Source: Acheta domesticus (taxonomy: Eukaryota > Arthropoda > Insecta > Orthoptera > Gryllidae). Taken from it: a stretch of 64,000 nt of DNA. Shown here piece by piece: positions 22,180-34,212 of the stretch. The stretch is taken from NCBI GenBank assembly GCA_031308135.1, contig JAHLJT010009436.1, positions 141,320,303 to 141,384,302 on the forward strand. The letters are read 5' to 3'. Each line of letters starts with the position of its first letter. The stretch's first letter is position 1. The notes beneath the pieces are model-generated. The model saw only the letters and a program-made list of their open reading frames with translations. It was not told the DNA's origin and did no database searches. The translations under genes and the position numbers were made by a program.

Positions 22180-23250
22180 ACCGGGGATGTCCAACTTGCA
22201 AGGCCCCAAGTGCTACAATTAAAATTCATTACTCGGGCAATCTACATTTGACTTCCACGTATCGTACATCTCAGCAATTTGTTCGGCTGCTCTAAAACGG
22301 AGGGGAATGAAACCATGCGTGATATTAGGTCGTACCATACATAACGCAGGGAAACACACAGGATAATTTTGAATTTCTGAATTTACTCGAAAGAAAATCA
22401 TTAATCTAAACTTAATAAGAAGTCGAGAGAAAGTCTTGTAATGCTGCGCGAAAAAGCGGCAAATTTGGGAAGATGAGAAAAACTCATATTACACGGCCCT
22501 GGAAACGAAAAAGTGGATAAATCCACTTGATAAATTTGGAAAAAAATCCTCTAATATGTGGGTAGCCAGTATCCATGTTTTGTGTTCTTGATACCGAAAA
22601 ATCTAATGAAAGCAAATCGTCTGTCCGTCCGTCTGTGAACAACGTCAGCGGCTAAACCATTCAGCTGATTTTCATCTAAACTGATATTCCCCGATAAATC
22701 TATCAGATGTTGCGGCCCTTTGAATTTAAAATCGAGATTTTGACTTGGGGGGGGGGGGTGAACATGAAGACCCTGGAACATTTTCCGAATTTTCAAAAAA
22801 ATGGCTTCATTGTTTTGATTTAATTTTGTTGATGGATAGTATAAAGAACGTTTAAGAGAATGATGCAAATGTCATACTCGTTGAAAAAACTTATTTTACC
22901 GAAAATTGCAAAAGTTCAATTTTTTTCCCGTGTCTTCCTACAACTGTAATTATGAAGCTAGAGATTTTTTCCCACAATGAAATCTCTTCCTTAAAGATAG
23001 ATTTTGAAATAAGGCCATGTACAATTTTTCGAAAATTCAAGTATTTTTTGCATAATTTTGCATGAAAATACGGGCGAGAAAGTACGTGCTGTTTTAGCAA
23101 CACTAGTTACATTTAGGTGTTGACCCCCCACAGGGCCCATGCGGTGGGCGCACTATGTTTTCACCCGATGTAGATGCAAGAGGCTCCCACTTTTGACTAA
23201 TGACCTTTCGCGGGCTGTAATAAATGGCCGTCAGTTGAACAACCCTGTTC
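22180..23250. mobile_element. Possible Tip100-like hAT remnant inside the larger hAT
   Basis: Left end CCGGGGATGTCCAACTTG and right end CAGTTGAACAACCCTG are imperfect inverted matches, resembling Tip100/Zaphod-type termini. No clear 8-bp duplication was found, so this is tentative. Rep-A copy A6 lies within it. Confidence 0.35.
22425..23106 (+). repeat. Rep-A family, short copy A6
   Basis: Begins GAGAGAAAGTCTTGTAATGC, carries TTGTGTTCTTGATACCG and the CGGCTAAACC block, and ends GGGCGAGAAAGTACGTGC, TGCT..AGCA hairpin and CTAG at 23103-23106. About 680 bp, nested in the hAT element, so it is younger than that insertion. Confidence 0.8.
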
Positions 23251-24690
23251 TAGACCAATGATCTTTATAGTTCTCAAATTCACTTATCACACCAGGATGA
23301 ATTCTCTAAAATGTGTGAGGATATTATTAATTTTGCAGTAAAAAGAATGACCAGTGAAAGTCTCAGTCTATTGTACTGTACGCCATTCTGTGTATTTATA
23401 CTGTTTTACAGAATTTATGCTGCTTTATCGCTTACTGCTATAATACTTATTAGTATCTTCATGTGTGCCTTACAATTTGTTGTCGCATTTTAGGATCCAC
23501 TTATTATTGTCTGTTTGGCAGGCTTACAAATTGTACATGACACTTTCCCTCTTGCACCTAAATCAACGACAGTGAAATATATTCCATCTAGAATAGGATA
23601 TTTTGATGGTTTATCAATTTCCACGCTTACTATATCGTAAGTAGACCGCGGATATTTAGGTAAAAACCCATTTTCCCCCTGCGTACCTTGTATAAATGAA
23701 GTACTATATATACATTTTAGATTTATTTGAACTAAAACCTGTCAATCTGATAGCGCCTAAAAGAGCCTATTTCAACAATAATACCTATGCGAGCCTATTT
23801 TACTTTTAAAAACCTAAAATGAGACTAATTTGACTAATTTCTTTTGTCTGTGGCTTCTTATAACTTTTTTTCTTCTGTGTCGGCATATCAGACAAGGATG
23901 ATATTAATTTTAGGTTGCGTTAATCTATAAGATAACGAGAAATGAATATACAGGACTAGGATCTGGCGATAAAAGTCTCCATACCACCACTTCCTGACTT
24001 CGTGGAAAAGTCTGCCTTCGCTGCAAAGATAAAGCTAGTGAATTTCCACGAAAGAAAAGTGATCTTGACCGATAAGAGAAATGCATTTTCTCTTGAAAAC
24101 TTGGAGAAGTATTAGTAATTCATTGTGAGGCAAATACGGTACGAATAATTCTAACTTGAGGACAAACAATTAAACTTTTTTATAAAAAAGTATATACATA
24201 GAATACTACATAATATTGTTTATGTTTTTATCGTTGAGATATGTATATATATATAATGTATATAATATACTTATAATTATTATGTATATATATATAATAA
24301 ATGATAAATCGTGTTCTTTTACGTTTTATGATTTATTTGTGCCCATTCTACCATTTAAAACGCCTCACTGAAATGCTGAAATAACATATTTTAGGCACCT
24401 AAAAGACATATTTTAAAATCCTAACAATCCACGGTCTAATTTTAAGATTGGCTGTTTAAACGGCGCAACCACAAGCTTTTAACCAGAGAGCCCAATTCCC
24501 TTCCAGACAGTGATTCATAAGGTGACAATATAATATAACGTCCGTGTGGTGGTCTCCAAAATCCGTTAACCGATGCCTCAAAAAAAATTCTTCAGCTTAC
24601 TTGCTTCCAAATATAAAAAAATCGTGTTATCAACCTTTGTGTTATCCAGATTTGTCTGTTTATTGAAATTCAAATTTTCAACGGCGGAGC
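23251..24690. other. Interior of the 3-kb hAT element, unrecognised
   Basis: No open frame that I recognise. A (TA)n-rich stretch lies at about 24235-24300. Confidence 0.4.
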
Positions 24691-25104
24691 AATAAAAAGT
24701 ATTTTTGTATTTTGAAAATACAAAATACTATTAAAAAGTACTTTCGATACAAATACAAACTACATGATCAAAATGTATTTTCGATACAAAATACAAATTA
24801 CAAAAATACAGAAAATGCGTATTTTAAATACATATATTTTCGATACTGCCCAACTCTGGGTAAGAGCAAGCCAAAAATAAAACACGCATATTCGTACAAT
24901 AATATATAGGCATTAAAATGGTTTTTTTGGTATTCTTCACAACAATGGTTGGTGAATAACAATGATTTGAACTTTCCATACAACCACAATCTAAGGTTCG
25001 TTGTGCGGGTGGCACAACACTCGTCAGTAGCCCATGGTGTTTCCTGGTCACAAGCAAAACAGCCAAAATATAAAGAATAGGCAAGTATTGTAATTTTATA
25101 TATT

Positions 25105-25985
25105 TTTACTTTCCCTACTTATACTATACGTATCTACGTATAGTACAGGGAAAGTTATGTAATGCTGCGCGAAAAAAACAGCGGATTTTCGGCAGAAAAA
25201 CTCTTATTACAGGGCCCTGGTAGCGAAAAACTGGATAAATCCGGTTGCTAAATTAAGAAAAAAAATCTCCTAACACATGGTGTAGCCGGAATCCCTATTT
25301 TGCGGGTCCTTGATACCGAAAAAACCAATTGAAAGCAAAACGCCTGTCCGCCCGTACGTCTTTCTGTGAACAAGGCTAGCGACTAAACTGATTTTCTCCA
25401 AAATTGATACTTCCCGATCGATCTGAATGATCTCGCGGCCCCTTGAATTTGAAACAGATATTTTAATTTTGGAGAGTACTTTATATAAAGCCCCTGGGAC
25501 ATTTTCAAAATTTTCAAGAAAATGGCGCCAACAATTTTGACTAAATTTTGTTGTTGGATAGTCTTAAAGTCATTTAAGAGAATGGCGAGGTCTCATGTCG
25601 CTTGAAAGCTCTGGATTTTCGAAAATTGCAAAAGTTTGAATTTTTGTCAGCGTCTTCCTTCAACTATAAAATTGCAGATAGAGATTTTTCCTCCAAATAA
25701 AATTTTTTCTCCAAATTGAGTTCTTTCATTTAGGTCATGTGCATTTTTTGAAAATTTTAGTAGTTTTTGCACAATATTGCGTACATTATGTGCAATTTTA
25801 AAAAATTACAAAAACTAGATTTTCTCAAAAAACTCAAACTTTTTTCTTTAAACTGTTAGTAGGGATAGTACTAAATGTACTCTATGAGATGACATTAACT
25901 CCGTATTGCTCTATTCTTTTGTTTTTTCAAAAATTCCAAAAATGTAATTTTTTTGACTTGCCTCTCACGTCGTTAATATTTACAT
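25105..25985 (+). repeat. Rep-A family, copy A7, 3' truncated
   Basis: Starts TTTTTACTTTCCC, then a palindromic TATACG..CGTATA region, GGGAAAGTTATGTAATGC, GGGTCCTTGATACCG and the later TGAGATGACATTAAC block. It ends near 25985 after CTCTCACGTCGTTAAT, short of the family's right end. Confidence 0.7.
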
Positions 25986-26069
25986 TAGCTCAACTCTGGT
26001 GTTTATCAAAGGCACCTTAACAGCACTCCGCTATGTGTAAGAGATCTTGCAGCTACGAGGATCATTTCA

Positions 26070-26850
26070 TAAATAAGGCAAAATATTTTATATTTTCTTA
26101 CATGTTTATTTTTGTGAGAAAATCTCTTCACGATCCTTCAATGTAGTCTCCATTCTGCTCAATTATTAAGTTCCAACTACTGGAAGATTTATAATTCCAT
26201 CGAATACTCCTTATTTGTTCACCAGACAAATGGTTAGGGTAGCGGCTGCACAAAGCTCATAAGTGATGGAAAACTAAGTTCTCGCAGAAGGATTTTCAAT
26301 ACTGGGGAAAGTGAAAGTCAGGTGGAGTCATATAAGGACTGTCAGGTGCATGTTGTAACACTTCCCAAAAACATTCGTGGAACTTTCCTGTTCTGACTTT
26401 GGCAGTATGTGGGAGAGCGTTGTTGGGGAGAATGAGTGTCCCAGAACTGTGGAGCAACTGATGTCGGATTTTGTGCATTTTCAGTACCAATCATTTGACA
26501 GTATTCGAAATATGAACGGTATTGAAATTTCTATGCCTTCAGAAATGTTTTCACATGTCACACGACGATCTTTTTTAATAAAATCTGCCACAAATTTCAC
26601 ACTTCATTCATCAGTCGATGTTCTGGGTCTTCCCAGTGTTGCGTCTTCGTTTTTCTCATACAATCTTCTCGAAATCGACTACACCAATGGGAAACTGTGC
26701 TACAGACAACTGTGAGCTCACCGCACACTTCACTTAAAACTTTCTGTATTTCAAACGGGTTTTTACCTCGTAAAGTTTCGAAGACCCGTCATTAAATAAC
26801 GACACAAGTCATTGATGAAGCTGAGACACGTGATTCATCCTGAAACTTTA
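26070..26850 (-). pseudogene. mariner-like transposase remnant
   Basis: The minus strand carries LPNNALPHTAKVRTGKF and then PPDFHFPQY (26296-26490), the second and third catalytic blocks of mariner transposases, which cut and paste DNA at TA sites. In active relatives the second block reads HDNARPHTA; here the catalytic Asp is Asn. Downstream the decayed frame continues with SGEQIRSI and RWNYKSSS-like sequence. The N-terminal part toward 26850 is too damaged to translate. Not functional. Confidence 0.7.
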
Positions 26851-26892
26851 AACTATAAGTGACGCAAAAATCAGTTCCGTCACGTCCTTCAG

Positions 26893-27340
26893 TTGGCGAC
26901 GTTGCCAAACTGCATTATTTATGAAATGACCTCCGTAGTTGCTGTAGCGTTCTTGAATTCAGTCCCTGGGACAATATTTCACCAGGGCAACGCCCGGCCG
27001 CACACAGGAGCCATCGCAAGGATGTGCCTCCAAGCCACTTGCAACATTTCATGGCCATCAGCATCTTTAGATCTCTTTTCTATCCAGCACATGTGGGATG
27101 CAATGGGACGCTCCCTACAGAATACTCCTCGCCCGCGCAATATTCTGGAACTGTGTGCCTCCATTCAAGAGGCCTGGCACGGGATACTGAAGGACGCCAT
27201 CCGACAACTCTACTAATCACTGCCGCGACGCCTGGCTCACTGTTTGCGAAATAGCGGTCGCATGCACTATCGTGAATCGCATTTTTCAATGCATTGTGCA
27301 ATAAATATTGTGCACTGTGAGCTGAAAGAGTAATCATTTT
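26893..27340 (+). pseudogene. Tc1-like transposase C-terminal remnant
   Basis: Reads FHQGNARPHTG, then LDLFSIQHMWDAMGRSL and SIQEAWHGI, the end of a Tc1 transposase. The usual DNARPHT has become GNARPHT, and IEH has become IQH, so both visible catalytic acids are lost. After a stop at 27216, SLPRRLAHC continues. It is head-on to the mariner remnant just to its left. Confidence 0.8.
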
Positions 27341-28448
27341 ACATCGATACCCTCTTCCTCCATCTCACATCGTATTCCATTTGCACACGCCCTTCTGGGT
27401 GCAACTTTTTTTTGTCTAAGCGTGTATGAATAAGGCGGGTATGAGAAAAGTCTTTGCGGCAGAAAGTGCCCTGCCAAATATCAACGTATGATGGGTTGCC
27501 TTCCAATCAGAGGCAAATAATTGCGACCCTCCCGGTACGCTTCAGTTACGCCACTAATCCAAGTGACCAGTGACCATCTAAGATAACACCAAGATTAATT
27601 TGGAATACTACAAAATATTTCTTTTGGACTTTCATCTTGCTCATTAGTTAGTCAAAAAAAGCTCGATTTTTCTTAATCAATGAATTCAAATGAGCAAAAC
27701 AGCGTCGTCACAGTCCAGGAATGTCTCGATGGAATGTGGGAGTTTTTATGGATCTGGAAGTTCGTAACTCTACTTACGTGAGTCAATCAAAACGATACAA
27801 TGGGGAAAAGAAAAAAATCGAAGGGATGTATTAATGTAAACTAGAACACTCACTTCAAAAAACAGAAGTTAACAAGATAATCCTGAGTAGAACAAATTTA
27901 GACAGGAGGCTTATGCTGGTTTTATACTTGCAGGAAAATGGTGAGCAAAATTATTTCGCAAGAAAAATTGCCTATGTAGACACTGCTGCAATAAATGTTT
28001 CTGATGTAGGAAATATTTCTTTATAGATATCCCCGGCGTAATGTAAACTCGTATGTTTCTGTTCTCCGAAAGATATTGCTGACTGTTGCTACAAGCAGGA
28101 TCGAATTATCTTCGAAGCAAGACAGTGCTGCAAGAAGCCAACTATGACCATGGCCACGCGTTCAGAATACATTGATGTGGTTTTCACAAACACACACACA
28201 CACAGTGCATTTTAATATGCACTCTTTGTAAAATGATAGCTAAAAAATGTTCCATACAACAAAATAAATGCTAGGAAATATTCTAAACTCACTATAGGGG
28301 TTGTGATTGAATTATTAAAATATTTCATTAGGAAGGTATAAATTGAAACCGTGATCATTATTTTTTGTTAAAAACATATTACGTTATCTATAACAAGTAA
28401 CGGATATTTTAAAATCTTTTGGCCGAATTAATTATGTTCCAGGTTTCA
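27341..28448. other. GUSB intron 1, unrecognised stretch
   Basis: No supported gene. A short (CA)n run lies at 28190-28204. Confidence 0.4.
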
Positions 28449-28640
28449 TAAGCCCCACGGGTAGCTCACTGGTCAGCGTGCTCGCTTTCCATAATGCGAT
28501 CCCGTGTTCGACTACCAGTCGGGGAAAATTATAGTGAGCGCGTTCCTCGCGGTGTTCCAGTATCTGTTGCTGTGTGACGATGAGAAAGTTCACTTCTCAA
28601 GTTGAAAGGTTCGATTTGTGTATATACATAATTCATTTAA
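28449..28640 (+). repeat. tRNA-derived SINE
   Basis: The head GGGTAGCTCACTGGTCAGCG contains an A-box (TAGCTCACTGG), and GTTCGACTACC about 50 bases on is a B-box, the internal promoter of RNA polymerase III. It does not fold into a full cloverleaf with a clean anticodon stem, and about 120 bp of unrelated body follow, so it is a SINE and not a tRNA gene. Confidence 0.75.
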
Positions 28641-28740
28641 GTATTTGTGCGTAAAGCTGAATTGAGTACATGGTAATGCATTTTTGTGTACACACATTTG
28701 TGTGTGCGTTGTTTATGGCTCACAAACGATATATTTATCC

Positions 28741-30480
28741 TACTAGCTGAAGTACCCCCGCGTTGCTGGGGTATTTATCACAATAAGTTATTAGACAGGA
28801 AGAGGCATTCCATCCTTTCCCGCCCTGCCGCGGAGCCTACATGTATCCATTCTATTTTATCCCCGTTCCGTCTTGCCCAACCTCTCTCTGTCTTGTTCCC
28901 ACCTGGAAATACTTTGTATTCCTCCTTTTCTCAATAAAATTTTAACATTTTTTAAATTGGGGTTCCCGCCCCCAAACTTAACTCACTTTATAACAAAAAT
29001 AATCAAATTAATCAAAACATTAACTGCATTCACTCACATATTATTTTTGTGGAAATTTAGGTATTTTAACTTCTTTTCAGGTCCAATAGGTTTTAGGAAC
29101 ACACATAGAACAACTTATATTAAACAATAAATGTTTAATAAAAGTTGTTCTTTGTCTGTCTGCCTAAAAACTATTGTACCTTGAAAGAAGTTAAAATCAC
29201 TTTTAAAAAAAGGCAGTCTTCGAATAATTTAATTTGGAATTACTGTGTGCAAAGAAAATTTTAGGTATTATTCCCGTACTTTTAATCAGTTGTCACATCG
29301 TAAAACTTATTCTTTTTCATATTTTTTCTTATTTCTTAAACTTAAGTTTAAGATTAACTTAACTTAAGAAAACTTAAAATTAATCGTTGACCCCACACCG
29401 AGGCAATTGAAATACAAATGATGTGCTTTTAATTGAACTTGAGTATGCGTTTTAGAGTCCTTGTGGCTCACGTAAATGTGCCATTAACCACTTAGACAAT
29501 TATAATATCTACAAAAATTTGATAACACACTGTGGATCCCGGCTTGACCAAAGTTTTTCTGTTGCCTAAAATAAAGCCTCTTTTGTTCCACTTTCAACAA
29601 CCTTGACACACATTCAATTCCGTGACACACATTCAATTCCTTCCATTTCTCAGTACTCTTTTACTTCAATTAAACCGAACAGAACTTAAGGAACTTTCAC
29701 CAATTTAAATCATCATTCCTTCACTAGCCAAGGGTTTGCTTTCTACACTGCAATAAAATACTTCCCTACAAAAATTCATCCATCTGTCAACAGTTTCAGA
29801 CTAAAACGTAAATCATTCACAATAACTTTCATTTGACTCGTTGAACTCGCAAATATGTAATAATCATACATAATGTACTACAACTAATCCAATAACTGTT
29901 TCATATAGAATACATGCGTGAATTCATACCTTTTTAAAAATATGAAACATCCAAAAAAATGTCGTTTTCCAAACATTCCGTATACGACTAAGTATACTTC
30001 TCTCTTGTTCACATAATACATTTACGCCTAGACGCATTTAAAATCAATATCCAAGTTACTTTTATAGAGTGAAGAAAAACCGAATCGTTCTTAAATGTAA
30101 ACATTTCGCATTAAAAAATTGACGATAAAATCAACAGTCTTCCTACAGATATTACAGTTATACGGAATTCTGTACGTTGATGAACTCAAATCGTAGACTT
30201 CAGTTGTCATCCTCAGGTGGCGCGTAGCTTAACTATGGACATTGATGCACTCTTGAATGTATGATGTAATGCTAGCCTAAAAATGTCCAGAAAAATAATT
30301 ATTTTGTGAATATGTTAAGGTTTATGGTTGTAAATCATAGCCTTTAGTACTCCAGACCTTTAAAGGAAGCTAGCACAAAAGTTTCGTCAGTATTGGTTCA
30401 GTAGATTCAGAGATTATCGCGCTGTAAGTCAAGGCACGTCTGTCATTATATATTAGTATAGATATAGATATAGATATAGA
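28741..30480 (+). repeat. Unclassified interspersed element ending in (TATAGA)n
   Basis: Begins CTAGCTGAAGTACCCCCGCG and ends with TTCGTCAGTATTGGTTCAG, GAGATTATCGCG and a (TATAGA)n tail at 30456-30480. This pair of termini is familiar from arthropod repeats. No recognisable protein is encoded between them, and the start alone recurs inverted near 10640. Class uncertain. Confidence 0.45.
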
Positions 30481-31859
30481 TTATCAGAGGCGCAAAGAAA
30501 ACAATAAACCTGGGGCTGTAGATCCACGAGGGTCTCTAATTTCAAACAAATGTCCCGCCCCCTCCCTACCAATACATAAACAGAATGTATTCCTCCATGC
30601 AATGGAAGTATTGCTTACTTAGAAGTAAGTACTTGAATTAGACGTTAATACGTTTTTATTTTCTCAATAGCAATCAGCAATAATAACAATCCCACAACAC
30701 TAGTAGCCCCGCTCAAGCCGCACCTTTCTCCTTCAGCTTCAAATTTTACAAATATTGGTGCGCGTTCATCAGTCATCTCAGTGCCATGGTATTATCTCAC
30801 CATGTGCTCAGGAATGCTCGACCTAATTCAACATGTCATTAATGCATTAATTCTTATTATCCAATCAAACAGCTCTTCAATTCTTTTTCAATTCTCATAG
30901 TTGGCACTACCCTGCTCATGGATATCAAAAAGTTCAAAAATCTGTCTTTATTAAATTGGAATGCCCATAGCATTCGTTCTGAAAAAGACTTTAAATTTCT
31001 TTTCTCTGAGAATAACTTCGTCGTGAAAACGCATCCACTTAACCCCCAAAACTGAAACCCACTTATCCTCAAAAACGTGCTTCCAAATTCCAAGACAAAA
31101 TGTTTCCGTATCTGACCGTCCTTCAGTAAAGGCAGCGGAAGGAGTGGCAAAAATGATTAAAAAGAAAATTCAATAAATTACTCCAAACCTATGAAACATT
31201 CACATTTTCTTAAATGCTCAGCTCCTTATCATTACATTATAAACCACCGAATATACCGGTAAATCGAAAGCACCTACAAAGTCACTTCTCCAATCAAGGG
31301 TTTCTGGAGTTCAAGAGAACGTTCACAGATGTTATTTTCCCCCATACGTCACATACATATTTTTACTGTTTTATGACTAAATAAATAAAATAAAAACCCA
31401 ATCCTAACTCTAGCAATTGTAAACTTTAATGCAAAGCAATAGACATGAGGCTGTAGAGTAAATACGCTGATGAAAAAGTTATTTTACATTTTGCAACAAA
31501 TTTTAAATTACAACACAGCAGCCCCCTTCGAATCGATTAACTATTAATTCACTCAACCCATTTCCCCAGATATTCCAGACATTGTAGTAAAAAACAATTC
31601 AATAATCCAGTTCACCAAATCCCCTTAACAGAACCAAATTAACAATTGCCCGGTACTTATTTCGTTTAACACTAATCCTCCTTTTCGCTCCAGCCTACTA
31701 CAACCACTCAAAAAATGCACTGGCAGACTTTCGACGCACTCACATTTTTCAATCTCGTTCGAGATAGCAGTCAGCGGAACCGCATGTCCCGACTCACGAA
31801 TCGTCCGGCGCAACGTAATAACCATGCGAACGGGTCCTGTCTCGCCCAGAACTCCCGTT
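30481..31859. other. GUSB intron 1, unrecognised stretch
   Basis: No feature supported. Confidence 0.4.
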
Positions 31860-32195
31860 TGTTTTAGTATAGTGCGTCGCCAACCGACTGACTAGGTTGT
31901 TTCGTGTGTTTACTGTTGAAGCTGTAGTTGCTCTAACGTAACGTTCTAAGTCTGCCTCGCGTTAATTTCATATTGGACCGCGAGGTCGGTGTTTTAGTGA
32001 GAATGCCAAACCACTCAGCAGATTGTGATCTCAGCTATCTTCAGGTGAAAGTGTGAGACCTATTGAAGTACTACCGTGTGAAACACCTAGGTGAGCCAGA
32101 GATCATGGCCGCCATTATGTGCGGCAGCAGCGAGGCCAACGACCTAGTGGGGTAGAGCGTTCCCGCTACCTATTATGTGAACTTCAAACGGTGAG
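31860..32195 (+). other. Balanced-composition island with possible splice donor
   Basis: Unlike its AT-rich neighbours, this stretch has near-even base composition and short open frames: RMPNHSADCDLSYLQVKV, stop, then DLLKYYRVKHLGEPEIMAA to a stop at 32153-32155. A donor-like ACG/GTGAGA follows near 32190. It could be a first exon of an unknown plus-strand transcript, or a decayed one. I do not recognise the peptides. Confidence 0.3.
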
Positions 32196-33552
32196 AGAAC
32201 CTTTTTCAATGTATTATGCTTCAATCAGCAAGCGGCCCTATACGACGGATCCATTATGAACTAGTTGATTAGCAGATGAAGTTGCACAAGTTCTGTATGA
32301 AACATAAAAGAATTTTGTGGGATGTGTGGGATTCAGAATTATTGTAAATGTCTAGACTTAGTTTCGTTCTCTAATATGTTATGTAAATTTTCATTATATG
32401 CACTCTTTACATTGTCATTGTTTACTATTTCGTTCATCTAGAATTCATAATTCCAGTTTTGTAACGATATTAGCACCGCCAAGAGAGCAATTGTGATTTA
32501 TAGTTTCAATGATTACTTCACGCAAATACCTCAGTTCAGCATTTACTAGGAAGTTAATATTTGCAACTGTTGTGAAAGCTATTTAGTACAAGTAGATTCA
32601 TGAGACGTCTATTGATTAGAAAACCAAGTGTGTTACGTGTTATAGTCTTAATCATACTAAGGTGCAACCAAAAGAAATTACGATTAGTTATGTACATCAT
32701 TGGTGGAAGAATAAATGCAGAGTTGTTGAAGCAAGAGTTGGCCTTCTCTCTCACTCTCGCCTTCCCTTTCATTGACCCAACTAAGACCCTTAAACTACGG
32801 AATCTGCGAATTAATTAAGTTCTGCGAACGGAGCAATCCGATCAAGTTTACCCCTTGGAGAGAGGTCCTTAGGGCACCATCGCAGAATTTAACACACTTT
32901 CTCTCTAAACCCATCTTTACCAGTCTGTGTCAACAAAAGAAAAACAGACGAAGCCATTTCTACATTTTTACGAAATGGTTAAAACCTGTATGTGTAGCCA
33001 TTTCCCTGACATTCTAAACACAATTTACAAAAACCAGTGGTACTGAAACAGCACGTACTTTCTCGCGATTAGTAATGGTTATATAATACTATTTATTCCA
33101 CCACTTCTCTCTTTATTAACACACCTCAGTCATCATTTTCTGTAAAACTCATTTAAAATCGTAGAACATTTGGTGGGAAAATTAAATAGTTGCAAGCAAT
33201 AGATTTTTTATTCAAAACTTAAAAATGACAAAGCGAGAGGAAGTAAAAATATATTTCTGGCATTGAATTCATCGTATTAGGTATGCAGTGTATTCACGAA
33301 CATGTAGAAATATTATAATAGTTATTATTATTGTATATTTTAATTGTTGTATTTTACACTATGGTATGGTTATGTTCTACAAATATAAGTATTAGTTTAT
33401 TTTACCGCAGACAAAACTTAGCCAACATTGTCGCCTTATCAGAGCGGCGTACAACAATGGGTAACAACCGACAATTACCGCTCATCCATTCATTTTCACA
33501 TTTAGCACAATTAAAGGGCGCAATTTAAAATTAAATAACAGAAATATAATAT

Positions 33553-33556
<4 letters not shown>
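32196..33556. other. GUSB intron 1, mostly unrecognised
   Basis: A Rep-A right-end fragment lies inverted at about 33028-33068 (GCACGTACTTTCTCGCG). Otherwise nothing is recognised. Confidence 0.4.

Positions 33557-33600
<44 letters not shown>
33557..33600. repeat. (AAT)n microsatellite, 5' side of R4-like copy 2
   Basis: About 14 units directly abutting the 5' truncation point of the element. Confidence 0.95.
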
Positions 33601-34212
33601 TTGTTAAAGAAATCGTGGAGAGACAAACCACTCCACGGACAATATTTGAAACGAATGGACAAGGTGCAGATCAATAAAGATCAATCATTTATGTGGCTTA
33701 AAAGGGGAAGAATGAAGCCAGAATCGGAAGCACTTGTAATAGCTGCCCAAGATCAGGCCTTGAGAACACGACATTATGATAAAGCGCCGCATTTGCAAGG
33801 AGCAAGTAGAAACCATTGATCATATTGTCTCAGCTTGTCCAATCCTAGCAAAGACCGAATACCTGAAAAGACATGACAGGGTGTGTAGCTACCTCCACTG
33901 GCAGATCTGTACCGCCCTCGAAGTTCCAAACACATGCCCCAAGTGGTACGAACACTCACCGAAACCGGTGACGTCTGTTGGATTGTGTACGATATTGTAC
34001 AACCAACAAATTCAAACGGATCGCACGATAGCGGCAAACAAACCGGGTATAGTTATCCGGGATTTGGCGAAAAAATCGTGTTTACTTATCGATGTTGCTG
34101 TACCTTGCGATCAAAACGTCGTTACCAAGGAGGCAGAGAAACGTCTTAAATACAAGAGTTTGGAAATCCAGATCAGCCGAATGTGGGGCGTAAAAGCACA
34201 GGTCGTCCCGAT

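Larger units (their letters stand above)
21792..24858. mobile_element. hAT-like element, 3,067 bp, non-autonomous
   Basis: Terminal inverted repeats CAGAGTTGGG (21792-21801) and CCCAACTCTG (24849-24858), flanked by the perfect 8-bp duplication GGTAAGAG (21784-21791 and 24859-24866). Both subterminal regions are rich in AAGTATTT / ACAAAATAC motifs in opposite orientation, as in other hAT elements with repeated transposase-binding sites. No transposase remains. Later insertions occupy the middle, including Rep-A copy A6. Confidence 0.92.

Noticed and set aside
26377..26715. Plus-strand open frame of 112 codons
   Set aside because: It lies opposite the mariner transposase remnant and has no motif of its own.
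28449..28530. tRNA gene
   Set aside because: A- and B-boxes are present but the stems do not pair into a full cloverleaf and a SINE body follows.
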